From positions 248,001-312,000 of the forward strand of contig CAVYNE010000034.1 in assembly GCA_963769715.1 (NCBI GenBank): 64,000 bases of DNA, written 5' to 3'. Positions 25,180 through 33,381 of this stretch are shown here, one piece after another. This DNA is from Palsa-504 sp963769715 (GTDB taxonomy: Bacteria; Actinomycetota; Actinomycetes; Streptosporangiales; Streptosporangiaceae). Each line of letters opens with the position of its first letter. Positions within the stretch are counted from its first letter, which is position 1. The position numbers and the translations under genes were made by a program. The notes under the pieces were generated by a model, which ran no database searches, had not been told where the DNA came from, and saw nothing but the letters and a program-made list of their open reading frames with translations.

Positions 25180-26657
25180 GGCGCGTCACCCTGGGCGAGC
25201 CAGGCTTCGTAGTCGGGGCGGCGGGCGTCGCTGAGCGGGTGCAGGCCGTCGAGGGGGTCGCCCAGAGCGACGCGGGCGGCGATGAACTCCTCCTCGCGCT
25301 CCTGTTCCCGGGCGTCGGCCAGGACCTCGGCTGCGATGGCCGGCGGGAGGACGACCACCCCGTCAGCATCGCCCACGAGGATGTCGCCGGGCTGGATGGT
25401 CACCCCGGCGCAGGCCACAGTGACACCGGTTTCCCAGGGGACGTGCCGCCGGCCGAGAACGGCCGGGTGGACGGCGGCGTGGTACACGGGGATCTCCAGC
25501 CCGGCCAGGGCCACGCTGTCCCTGATCGCCCCGTCGGTGACGATGCCGACCGCGCCGCGGACCTGGGCGCGCAGCCCGAGGATGTCGCCGATGGTGCCGG
25601 CGGTCGAGTCGCCGCGGGCCTCGATGACCAGCACCTCACCCGGACGGATCTCCTCGATCGCCCGCTTCTGCGCGTTCATCCCGGCGCCGTAAGCGGCGGA
25701 CAGGTCCTCGCGCAGCGGCAGGTAGCGCACTGTCCTGGCGTAGCCGACCATCGTGGCCCCGGGACGGGTGGACCGCAGTCCGTCCAGGGTGAGGCCGTTC
25801 AGGCCACGCTTGCGCAGCAGCGCGGCCAGCGTCGCGGTGGAGACCTCGCGTAGCCCGGCCAGGGTCGCTTGGGATGGAAGGGGACCGGCGGCAGCCCCGC
25901 GCGCAGCGCCAAAGGCAGCCCCGCGCGCAGCGCCAAAGGCAGCAGAGCGCTCGACGTCGTCGGCGCGGGGCATGGCGCCGGGCGGTTCGAGGCGGTAGTC
26001 CGCCTCGGTGATCGGGCTGCGCAGCCGGCCAGAAGACTGGTCCCCCGCGGTGACCTCCACCTCCACCACGTCGCCGGGTTTCACCACGGTCGAGCCGGCG
26101 GGCGTGCCGGTGAGGATCACGTCGCCGGGTTCCAGGGTGACCAGCCGGGACAGGTCGGCGACGATGTCGCCGAAGCCGAACAGCATGTCCTGCGCCGGCC
26201 AGGCGTCCTGGGCCAGGGCCCCGTTGACCCAGGTGCGGAGGCGGACCGTGGCCAGGTCCACGGCACGGGCGTCGATCAGCCGCGGGCCGAGCGGGGTGAA
26301 GCCGTCGATTCCCTTGGACCGAACGTTGGAGCCCCGGTCGGCGTAGCGCAGGTCGTAGACGCCGAAGTCGTTCGCGGCCGTGATCCAGGCCACGTGGTCC
26401 CAGCCGTCCGCCCGGCTGACCCGGCGGGCCCGGCGCCCGATGACCAGCGCCACCTCGCCCTCGAAGGCCAGCAGTTCGCAGCCGGGCGGCCGCGCTACCT
26501 CCTCGCCGCTGTCCGCGAGCGAGGAAGAGGGCTTGAGGAAGTAGGACGGCCAGGCCGGCCTGGTGCCGCGCTCGGCCGCGCGGCTGCGGTAGCTGACGTG
26601 CACCGCGACGATCTTGCCGGGAACGCGTTCCAAGGCAGTCATGATGCCGGAAATCAT
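25176..26657 (-). CDS. FAH-family isomerase/decarboxylase fused to an RraA-like aldolase domain
   Basis: 493 residues with two enzymes in one chain. Residues about 1-235 are a fumarylacetoacetate-hydrolase fold (FEGEVALVIGRRARRV with metal-binding Glu, ITAANDFGVYDLRYAD, GDVILTGTPAGSTVVKPGD), as in HpaG. Residues about 275-490 are an RraA-like domain (ARGDSTAGTIGDILGLRAQVRGAVGIVTDGAIRD, then GDILVGDADGVVVLPPAIA), the fold of class II pyruvate aldolases. The linker holds a duplicated AAFGAARG unit. Product order fits homoprotocatechuate degradation: decarboxylation/isomerisation by the first half and, by inference, aldol cleavage (usually HpaI) by the second. Stop overlaps hpaE start (GTGA). 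ATG at 26642 is an alternative start. Confidence 0.9.
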   Translation of the reverse strand: MISGIMTALERVPGKIVAVHVSYRSRAAERGTRPAWPSYFLKPSSSLADSGEEVARPPGCELLAFEGEVALVIGRRARRVSRADGWDHVAWITAANDFGVYDLRYADRGSNVRSKGIDGFTPLGPRLIDARAVDLATVRLRTWVNGALAQDAWPAQDMLFGFGDIVADLSRLVTLEPGDVILTGTPAGSTVVKPGDVVEVEVTAGDQSSGRLRSPITEADYRLEPPGAMPRADDVERSAAFGAARGAAFGAARGAAAGPLPSQATLAGLREVSTATLAALLRKRGLNGLTLDGLRSTRPGATMVGYARTVRYLPLREDLSAAYGAGMNAQKRAIEEIRPGEVLVIEARGDSTAGTIGDILGLRAQVRGAVGIVTDGAIRDSVALAGLEIPVYHAAVHPAVLGRRHVPWETGVTVACAGVTIQPGDILVGDADGVVVLPPAIAAEVLADAREQEREEEFIAARVALGDPLDGLHPLSDARRPDYEAWLAQGDAP

Positions 26658-26663
26658 ATATGA
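26654..26663. promoter_or_regulatory. Palindrome TCATATATGA over the hpa operon start
   Basis: A perfect 10-bp AT-rich palindrome in a very GC-rich setting, covering the ATG of the FAH-RraA gene and lying in the region between the two divergent FAH genes. FCD-type GntR regulators, one of which is encoded nearby at 27606, often bind short AT-rich palindromes, so this is a candidate operator. No second copy was found. Confidence 0.35.
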
Positions 26664-26767
26664 ATAGCTCGCGGCTCACCAGGGTCGCCGGTGCGCTGGG
26701 CGGTACTGATACCGCGGGTCGGACGTCCCGTCGTGCCACGTGCGGACGGGCCCGCTAGAGTCGCGTT

Positions 26768-27592
26768 ATGCGATTCGCCACCATACGGACTGATCAGGGC
26801 ACGACCGCGGCGCGGCTGGACGGGGACGTGCTGATACCACTGGCCGCCGGCGACGTCGGCGAGATGCTCGCTGCTGGCGGTGCGCAGGAGCGGGCCGGAG
26901 CGCGGCCGGTGCCGGTCGCGGAGGCGGACTTCGCGCCGGTGGTGACGCGGCCGGGCAAGGTGATATGCGTCGGGCTCAACTACCGGGCGCACATCCTGGA
27001 GACCGGGCGGGAGCTGCCCGAGTACCCGACGCTGTTCGCCAAGTTCGCCGATACCCTCACGGGCCCAGCTGACGACCTGGTGCTGCCCTCGGTGAGCCAG
27101 CGCGTCGACTGGGAGGTCGAGCTCGGGGTCGTCATCGGCCGGCCGGTCTACCGCGCCACGCCGGAGGAGGCCGCAGCGGCCATCGCCGGGTACACGGTGA
27201 TCAACGACGTGTCGATGCGGGACTGGCAGCGGCGCACCCTCCAATGGCTGCAAGGCAAGATGTTCGAGCACTCGACACCGGCCGGGCCTTACCTCGTCAC
27301 CGGCGACGAAGTCGGCGACGCGGCCGACCTCGAGGTCAGGTGCGAAGTCGACGGCGAGATCATGCAGCAGTCGCGGACCTCGGACCTGCTGTTCAAGCCG
27401 GCCGAGATCGTCGCCTATGCGAGCCAGGCGATCACCTTGAAGCCGGGCGACCTTTTCGCCACGGGAACGCCGGGCGGGGTGGGCGACGCCAGGAAGCCGC
27501 CCGTCTACCTGCAGGCGGGCAATGTGCTGCGCACCTGGGTCGAGGGCCTGGGCGAGTGCCTGAACCACTGCGTGGCGGAGAAGGCCGACTAA
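26768..27592 (+). CDS. Fumarylacetoacetate hydrolase family protein
   Basis: 274 residues, single FAH domain. Signatures: GKVICVGLNYRAHILETGRE, DWEVELGVVIGRPVY (metal Glu residues), GYTVINDVSMRDWQRR, and LFATGTPGGVGDARKPP. Members hydrolyse acylpyruvates or isomerise/decarboxylate ring-cleavage products. Together with the FAH half of the divergent fusion protein it could supply the second of the two FAH modules that make up HpaG in enterobacteria, or act as a fumarylpyruvate hydrolase. Followed after 13 bp by a GntR regulator on the same strand. Exact substrate unknown. Confidence 0.9.
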   Translation: MRFATIRTDQGTTAARLDGDVLIPLAAGDVGEMLAAGGAQERAGARPVPVAEADFAPVVTRPGKVICVGLNYRAHILETGRELPEYPTLFAKFADTLTGPADDLVLPSVSQRVDWEVELGVVIGRPVYRATPEEAAAAIAGYTVINDVSMRDWQRRTLQWLQGKMFEHSTPAGPYLVTGDEVGDAADLEVRCEVDGEIMQQSRTSDLLFKPAEIVAYASQAITLKPGDLFATGTPGGVGDARKPPVYLQAGNVLRTWVEGLGECLNHCVAEKAD

Positions 27593-27605
27593 CGCTGACG
27601 ACGGC

Positions 27606-28232
27606 GTGGTGAATAAGCAGGAGCGGACGTACGAGATCCTGCGGGACCGCATTCACACTGGGGTATACGCCCCGATGGCCAGGCTCAATATCGACGCCTT
27701 GGCGCGGGAGTTCGGGGTGAGCCCGATACCGGTGCGCGAGGCCCTGCGCCGGCTGGAGGCGCAGGGCTGGGTCCAGTTCAAGCCCAACGCGGGCGCCATC
27801 GTGTCGCCGGTGGACGCGACCTCCTGGGAGCAGGCCATGGTGACGCTGGCCATCCTGGAGGGTGCCGCCACCGCCGAGGCGCAACGCCACCTGCGCAAGT
27901 CCGATTTCACCCGGCTGCGGAAGATCGCCGCGGACATGGCGAGTGAGGACGACCCGGTCCGGTTCGGCACGCTGAACCGGCGGCTGCACGAAGCGATCGT
28001 CGCCCGGTGCGGCAACACCTGGCTGCTCGAACTGCTCGGCCAGACGCACGACCGGCTGGACCGGGTCCGCTCGACCATGTTCGCCTACCTGCCCGAGCGC
28101 GCCGCCGAGGCGGTGCGCGAGCACACCCGCCTCATCGAGTTGCTGGCGGGCGGCGACCCGGCCGAGGTCGAGCGGTACGCCCGCTGGCACAAGCTGCAGA
28201 CGGTCGAGGCCTACCGGGCACGCAGGGAATAG
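27606..28232 (+). CDS. GntR-family transcriptional regulator (FCD/FadR subfamily)
   Basis: 208 residues. N-terminal winged helix (YEILRDRIHTGVYAPMARLN, then LAREFGVSPIPVREALRRLEAQGWVQFKPNAGAIV) and a C-terminal all-helical FCD effector domain with the metal-ligand pattern Asp/His (TLNRRLHEAIVARCGN; EHTRLIELLAGGD). Lies 13 bp after the FAH gene and divergent from the hpa operon, so it is the likely regulator of both, responding to an acidic pathway intermediate. The start is GTG at 27606 or 27609. Confidence 0.9.
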   Translation: MVNKQERTYEILRDRIHTGVYAPMARLNIDALAREFGVSPIPVREALRRLEAQGWVQFKPNAGAIVSPVDATSWEQAMVTLAILEGAATAEAQRHLRKSDFTRLRKIAADMASEDDPVRFGTLNRRLHEAIVARCGNTWLLELLGQTHDRLDRVRSTMFAYLPERAAEAVREHTRLIELLAGGDPAEVERYARWHKLQTVEAYRARRE

Positions 28233-28309
28233 CGCCGGGATCGTGGGTTCGGGGAACGGCGTGGACACGCGGCACATTTTAGGCCCCGCCTTGCTAAGCC
28301 CCGGCACGG

Positions 28310-29206
28310 TTACCCGGCCGTGACCGGCACGTCGTGCCAGAGGCCGCCGTTCAGGTTGATGTTGTTGCCGCCGTCCTGGCCGGGCGCGCTGTCGCCGACG
28401 TAGGTGTACAGCGGATGCCCGTCGTAGGTGGCCTGTGTGGTGCCGTCCGTCCGCGTGATGGTGGCGATCGTCCCGGTGACCCCGGGGCCGGCCGAGGCGT
28501 TCCCGGCCACCGGCGGCCAGTAGGCGGCGCAGGACCCGTAGCAGGCGGACTTGTTCGGGCTGTCCGGAGCGAACCAGTAGAGCGTGAACCCCTTGGCGTT
28601 GGTCAGCAGGTTCACGCCGCCGATCTGCCTGGCGTCCAGCGCCTGCGCGCCGGTCGCGACCGGCTGCGTCCTGGGCGTGGCGACAAAGGCGCCGGTCAGC
28701 GCGAGCGCGACCACCGATGCGGCCACGGTCGCCAGGAGGGCCTGGCGGCCCAGGTTCAGGGCTATGATCACGGCCGTCGCCAGCACGGCGAAGGTGGCGA
28801 CGTCGATGATCGCGGCGACGATGCCTGCGGTGGTCCGGACCTCGGTGAAACCGAACAGGCCGACCTTCAGCGACAGCAGGTAACCGCCGAGGACGCTGAT
28901 GGCGAACCCGGCGCCGGCCGCGGCCGCTAGCCAGTTACGGGTGACGGGAATCACGATGGCCAGCGCGTACGCCGTGATGATCTGCAGCAGGAACAGCCAG
29001 CCAATGGTCGGGATCGACCTGTAGCCCGTCAGGTACAGGTCGAGATGAATGCTGCCTGAGGCGATGAGTAGTGCCGCCCCGGCGATCTCGAGGTACCAAG
29101 ACCGCCGGGGCAGTGACGGCCCCTTTATGCTCCCCACAACCCTGATCACGCGATCGCCGTCCCCGGGGTTCAATGGTGTTGGTAACAAAATGGTAAGCAC
29201 CGTCAT
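28310..29206 (-). CDS. Membrane protein with C-terminal secreted repeat of the COG4315 (YxxxxD lipoprotein) type
   Basis: 298 residues. Four to five membrane helices occupy residues 35-175 (LEIAGAALLIASGSIHLDLYL; TIGWLFLLQIITAYALAIVI; WLAAAAGAGFAISVLGGYLL; ALLATVAASVVALALTGAFV). The exported C-terminal 110 residues carry two repeats of the pattern GFTLYWFAPDSPNKSACYG...AYWPP and HPLYTYVGDSAPGQ, the repeat seen in actinobacterial predicted lipoproteins of COG4315. Fusion of this repeat to a polytopic N-terminus is recurrent in actinomycetes; its function is not known. Confidence 0.8.
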   Translation of the reverse strand: MTVLTILLPTPLNPGDGDRVIRVVGSIKGPSLPRRSWYLEIAGAALLIASGSIHLDLYLTGYRSIPTIGWLFLLQIITAYALAIVIPVTRNWLAAAAGAGFAISVLGGYLLSLKVGLFGFTEVRTTAGIVAAIIDVATFAVLATAVIIALNLGRQALLATVAASVVALALTGAFVATPRTQPVATGAQALDARQIGGVNLLTNAKGFTLYWFAPDSPNKSACYGSCAAYWPPVAGNASAGPGVTGTIATITRTDGTTQATYDGHPLYTYVGDSAPGQDGGNNINLNGGLWHDVPVTAG

Positions 29207-29323
29207 GCGCAGGCGCAGGCCTTCTCAAGCGCTTCGGATGAGTAGCGGCGCGGTTTGCCGGGCGGTTGCGCGCTGGTAGCAGGCCGGCGTGGCTCGATGT
29301 GATCGGTGTGGTACGACAGTCGG

Positions 29324-29752
29324 GTGAACTCCAAGCGGCAGATCATCAAGGCAATGGCGGTCATCAGGCGACCGCGCGACGGGGCGCTGCTGGTGTCCGA
29401 GTCGCCGGAGCCGTTGTTTCAGCGGCCGCTGGGCGGCCACGTGGAGTTCGGGGAGTACGCGGTGGACACTATCCACCGGGAGTTCCTCGAAGAGATCGAC
29501 CAGGTGGTGACCGACGTACGACTGCTCGGCGTGCTGGAGAATATCTTCGGCTGGCAGGGCGGGACCGAGCACGAGGTGGTGTTCATTTTCGCCGCGGCTT
29601 TTGCTTCTGATGCGGCTTATGAGATCGAGGAGCAGCTCATCCGGGACGACACCGAGCCGAAGAACCGCGTAATCTGGCGAGCAGCGGACGCGGACAGCCC
29701 GCCCTTGTACCCAACCGGGCTGAGCGAACTGATCGCCTCTACGCTGAGTTAG
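29324..29752 (+). CDS. NUDIX hydrolase
   Basis: About 142 residues from GTG at 29324 (VNSKRQIIKAMAVIRR); a GTG at 29306 is also in frame. The Nudix box is GGHVEFGEYAVDTIHREFLEEID (about residues 36-58), keeping the REFLEE core that binds the metal, though the terminal GU positions are weak. Hydrolyses a nucleoside-diphosphate-linked compound; the substrate is unknown. Stands alone between a membrane protein and an MFS exporter. Confidence 0.85.
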   Translation: MNSKRQIIKAMAVIRRPRDGALLVSESPEPLFQRPLGGHVEFGEYAVDTIHREFLEEIDQVVTDVRLLGVLENIFGWQGGTEHEVVFIFAAAFASDAAYEIEEQLIRDDTEPKNRVIWRAADADSPPLYPTGLSELIASTLS

Positions 29753-29770
29753 CGAGGGCTCGCGGCCAGG

Positions 29771-31135
29771 TCATCGAACCGGGACAGACCGCTCGTCGGC
29801 GGGGGGAGTCGGACTGGGCTCATGATGTCTGCCCGTCTCAGCATCTCCGTCCATAGCGGCAGAGCCAGCCGCCGCAGCCCGGCGGTCTATCCGGGTAAGG
29901 GCGGGCAGCGCCAGGATCCCGCAGACCAGAGTGGGCAGACCGCCGATCACCAACGACCAGCGGGCGCCGACCGCCTGACCGGCCCACCCCACGATGGGGC
30001 CGCCGATCGGTGTCGATCCCAGCCAGGCTAGCGCCCACAGCGCCATCACCCGGCCCCGCATCTCCGGTTTGGCCGCCAACTGGAGGGTGGTCTTGGCCAT
30101 GGAGTTGAACGTGATGCTTCCGTAGCCGACGAAGACCAGGGCCGCCAGTTCCAGGGCCAGGCTCGGCGCGGCCGCCGCGGCCAGGATGGCGATGCCCCAT
30201 CCGATGGCGGCCAGGCACAGAGCGCGGGCGCGGGGGCGTGGGCGGGCGGCCGAGATCAGCCCGCCGACGACGGCACCGGCCCCCATGACCGAGGCCATGA
30301 CGCCGTAGGCGGCGGCCCCGTGGTGGAATACCTGGCTGGCCATCAGCGGTAGCGTCACCTGGAACTCCCAGGCCAGCGTGCCGATCACCGCGATCATGAC
30401 GAGCGGGATGAGCAGCTCGGGGGTCGATCTCACGTAGCGGAGGCCCTGCCAGACCTGCCCTTTCTGGCGGGCGACGCGCCTGGCCGGGAACAGCTCGGAC
30501 TTGCGCATGGCGGCGAGCGAGACCAACACGGCCACGAACGACAACGCGTTGCAGGCAAAGCACAGGGCCAGCCCGATGGCCGCGGCGATCACCCCGCCCA
30601 GCGCGGCGCCGAAGACGCGGGCCAGGTTCATGGCCACCGAGTTGAGCGTGACCGCGTTCGGGAGATCGTCGGCTGACACCATCTCGGAGATGAAGCTCTG
30701 CCGCGCCGGGTTGTCGAAGACGTTGACGAAGCCGAGCGCGACGGCGAGTAGGTAGACGATCCATAGCCTGGTCGAGCCCGTGCCGACCAAGATAGCGAAG
30801 GCCCCCGCCAGCAGGCCGGACAGCGACTGGGTGAGGTACAGCACCCGCCGCTTGTCCATCCGGTCGGCGAACACGCCGCCCAGCGGGCCGAACAGGAACA
30901 TCGGCCCGAACCTGGCCGCGGTGGTCAGGCCGAGCTGGGTTCCGCTGTGGGTGAGGTCGAGCACGAGGAAGGACAGCGCGACGGTCTGCATCCAGGTCCC
31001 GGCCACCGAGACGAGCTGGCCGAAAAAGAACAGCCGGTAGTTACGCTGGCGGAGCGACGAGACCATCTGCCCCGGCCGGAACCGCGGGCGATGGGCCGAC
31101 GGGGTCGGCCGGCTGGCCGGGGTTGCGGGCGGCAC
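29771..31135 (-). CDS. MFS transporter (EntS-like, DHA3 family)
   Basis: 454 residues with about 12 membrane helices, starting RNYRLFFFGQLVSVAGTWMQTVALSFLVLDLTHSGTQLG. The MFS A motif is GPLGGVFADRMDKRRVLY (about 97-114). Arrangement and the YRLFFFGQLVS start match EntS-type exporters of siderophores or small hydrophobic compounds. The tail after residue 420 is polar and acidic. No biosynthetic cluster is adjacent, so the substrate is unknown. Confidence 0.9.
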   Translation of the reverse strand: MPPATPASRPTPSAHRPRFRPGQMVSSLRQRNYRLFFFGQLVSVAGTWMQTVALSFLVLDLTHSGTQLGLTTAARFGPMFLFGPLGGVFADRMDKRRVLYLTQSLSGLLAGAFAILVGTGSTRLWIVYLLAVALGFVNVFDNPARQSFISEMVSADDLPNAVTLNSVAMNLARVFGAALGGVIAAAIGLALCFACNALSFVAVLVSLAAMRKSELFPARRVARQKGQVWQGLRYVRSTPELLIPLVMIAVIGTLAWEFQVTLPLMASQVFHHGAAAYGVMASVMGAGAVVGGLISAARPRPRARALCLAAIGWGIAILAAAAAPSLALELAALVFVGYGSITFNSMAKTTLQLAAKPEMRGRVMALWALAWLGSTPIGGPIVGWAGQAVGARWSLVIGGLPTLVCGILALPALTRIDRRAAAAGSAAMDGDAETGRHHEPSPTPPADERSVPVR

Positions 31136-31235
31136 GGGCTTCCTATGGTCGACTTGTTAGTTCCGCTAAACAACTTACCATCGAGTCCCGCTGGGAAGCT
31201 GAGTGGGCTGCGGCCCGGGCCCGGTGGCGAGCATG

Positions 31236-31281
31236 ATCGTGGACGGCTGCCCCCGTTCCCGGGGTGGCAACCGTCCACGAT
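31236..31281 (-). terminator. Hairpin terminator downstream of the aldo/keto reductase
   Basis: ATCGTGGACGG (31236-31246) and CCGTCCACGAT (31271-31281) form a perfect 11-bp stem, extended inward by a second GC stem (TGCCCCCG with CGGGGTGGCA). It lies 10 bases after the minus-strand stop of the reductase gene. No T tract. Confidence 0.75.
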
Positions 31282-31290
31282 GATGATGGG

Positions 31291-32154
31291 TTAGGACCGG
31301 TCGAGGGCGGCCCGTTCGGCGGGGGTGAGGGTGAGGTCGGCGGCCTGGGCGGAGTCGGTGATGGACTCGGGGCGGCTAGCGCCTGGGATCGGGATGACCA
31401 CCGGGGCCTTGGCCAGCATCCAGGCCAGCGCGACCTGCTGGGGCGAGACCCCGTGCGCGTCGGCGACCTGCTGGAACGCGGCGTGCCTGGACCCTAGGTT
31501 TCCGGCGCGGGCGATGCCGCCGAGCGGGCTGTAGGGCAGGAAGGCGACGCCGAGTTCGGCGCAGTGCGCAAGCTCGTCCTCGCTGGAGCGGAACGCGGGC
31601 GAGAACTGGTTCTGCACGCTGGCCAGGTTGTGCTCGCCGAGGATCTTGCGGGCGATGTCGATCTGCTCGATGGTGGCGTTGGAGATGCCGGCCAGCCGGA
31701 TCTTGCCCTCGTCGAGCAGTTCCTTCACCGCGCCGATGGACTCGGCGTAGGGAACCTTCGGGTCGGGCCGGTGGAACTGGTACAGGCCGATGGCATCCAC
31801 GCCGAGCGCCTTCAGCGAGGCCTCCGCGGCCTGCCGCAGGTGAGCCGGCGAGCCGTCGACCTGCCAGGAACCATCACCGGGGCGAACGTGGCCGCCCTTG
31901 GTCGCCACCAGCACGTCGCTGGTGTCGCCGGGGTAGCTGGCCAGGGCCCTGGCGATCAGCCGCTCGTTGTGGCCGGTCTCCCCGGCTAGCAGGTGGTAGG
32001 CGTCGGCGGTGTCGATGAGCGTCACGCCCGCGTCCAAGGCTGCGTGAATGGTCCTGATCGAGCGGTACTCATCGGGCCGACCTTCGATGGACATGGGCAT
32101 TCCGCCGAGGCCGATGGCGCCGACCTTGGTCCCGCCGATCGTGCGGTAATGCAT
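31291..32154 (-). CDS. Aldo/keto reductase
   Basis: 287 residues, a TIM barrel using NADPH. Active-site features: GVTLIDTADAYH (Asp and Tyr of the tetrad), LVATKGGHVRPGDGSW (Lys), and YQFHRPDP (His). C-terminal cofactor part: VVIPIPGASRPESITDSA. The ATG at 32154 has GAAGGAGA 7-14 bases upstream. Typical of short actinobacterial general-stress or detoxifying AKRs; the substrate is unknown. The neighbouring LysR gene is on the same strand upstream. Confidence 0.93.
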   Translation of the reverse strand: MHYRTIGGTKVGAIGLGGMPMSIEGRPDEYRSIRTIHAALDAGVTLIDTADAYHLLAGETGHNERLIARALASYPGDTSDVLVATKGGHVRPGDGSWQVDGSPAHLRQAAEASLKALGVDAIGLYQFHRPDPKVPYAESIGAVKELLDEGKIRLAGISNATIEQIDIARKILGEHNLASVQNQFSPAFRSSEDELAHCAELGVAFLPYSPLGGIARAGNLGSRHAAFQQVADAHGVSPQQVALAWMLAKAPVVIPIPGASRPESITDSAQAADLTLTPAERAALDRS

Positions 32155-32257
32155 GCGAGGTCTCCTTCTATTTCCGTGCCGGAATTATGCTCTCGGTTAG
32201 TGCAACAGCGTGACCGGGCCTGTCTTCCGGGACGGTGATAGCAGATGGCGCTAACGG

Positions 32258-33217
32258 CTATCGGCTGCGGCGATCAGGGGGAATCGGCGGGGCCTGGGCT
32301 TCGGGCGGCTGGATTCCGGGCGGCTGGGTTCCCGGCGGCTGGGCTCTGGGCAGTTCGGCTAGGAGGGCCCGGGCCGCGGCCGATAGCCGACGGTCGGAGG
32401 GCATCGCGATCGACACGACCCAGGCGAAGGCGTGATCGGAGATCTCGATCACGGCCAGGCCGGCGCCCTGGCTGGCCGCCACCGAGGCCGGCAGGAAGGC
32501 GACGCCCAGGCCGCCGCGGACCAGGTTGACGGCCACAGTGAACTCGGCGGCCTCGAACAGGACCTCGCGGTCAAGCCCGGCCGCGGCGAAGGCCCGGTCG
32601 GCGAACGCGCGGGTGCCCCACCCCGGCGGGTAATCGATGAACGGCTCGGCGGCCAGCTCGGCTATGGTGGCTGGCCCGGCCGCTAGCGGGTGCCCGGGCT
32701 GGCCCACGGCCACCAGCGGCTCCTCGGCCACCGGGAGCAGGCTCAGCCCGAAGGGGGCCGGGCCAGGCAGGGACACCACCGCCAGGTCGAGGCTCCCGTC
32801 GAGCACCTCCCGCGCCAGCCCGGCCGAGCCGCTGGCGGACATGCGCAGCTTGACCGTCACCCCCGGATGGGTCTGATGGAAGCGCCCGAGCAGGCCAGGC
32901 AGGTCGAGCGGGCCGGTCGACAGCATCGTGCCCACCGTGACGGTGCCGCGCAGGCCGCCCTGGGCCTGGCTGACCGCGTCCCTGGCCGCCTGGGCGGCCG
33001 CCAGCGTGGCCCGGGCCTCGGGCAGCAGTACCTGCCCCGCGTCGGTCAGCATGACCCGGTGGCGGTCCCGGTCGAACAGGGCCGCGCCGAGGTCGCGCTC
33101 CAGGGCCTTGATCGCGCTGGAGACGCCCGACTGCACCAGATGCAGCCGGGTCGAGGCGCGGGTGAAGGACAACTCCTCCGCGACCGCGACGAAGACCTCC
33201 AGGTGCCGTAGCTCCAT
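32258..33217 (-). CDS. LysR-family transcriptional regulator
   Basis: 319 residues. Starts MELRHLEVFVAVAEELSFTRASTRLHLVQSGVSSAIKALERDLG, the classic LysR winged helix, followed by a type 2 periplasmic-binding-like effector domain (about 90-295). The extreme C-terminus is a Pro/Gln-rich tail made of repeated PPGTQ/PPGIQ/PPEAQ units, encoded by a short direct repeat near 32300-32345, which is not part of the family. Divergent from an MFS transporter gene, its most likely target. Confidence 0.92.
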   Translation of the reverse strand: MELRHLEVFVAVAEELSFTRASTRLHLVQSGVSSAIKALERDLGAALFDRDRHRVMLTDAGQVLLPEARATLAAAQAARDAVSQAQGGLRGTVTVGTMLSTGPLDLPGLLGRFHQTHPGVTVKLRMSASGSAGLAREVLDGSLDLAVVSLPGPAPFGLSLLPVAEEPLVAVGQPGHPLAAGPATIAELAAEPFIDYPPGWGTRAFADRAFAAAGLDREVLFEAAEFTVAVNLVRGGLGVAFLPASVAASQGAGLAVIEISDHAFAWVVSIAMPSDRRLSAAARALLAELPRAQPPGTQPPGIQPPEAQAPPIPPDRRSR

Positions 33218-33226
33218 CGGATGATT

Positions 33227-33241
33227 ATCTCATATGCAGAT
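33227..33241. promoter_or_regulatory. Candidate LysR operator
   Basis: ATCT-N7-AGAT (with CATATGC as spacer), an AT-rich inverted repeat of the T-N11-A type in the gap between the lysR start and the divergent MFS gene. Position and form fit a LysR site; there is no experimental or comparative support here. Confidence 0.4.
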
Positions 33242-33381
33242 GCTGGTGAGCGGAAATCTTCGTTGGCGAAGATGACCATGGGCGCCGAAGCTGGAGGAAG
33301 GACAGTTTCCGATCTAGGAGGTTGACGTGGCCACGGCGCCGGTGCGGGAAATCGGGTACGAGCGGACCGAGGTGAGGCCCG

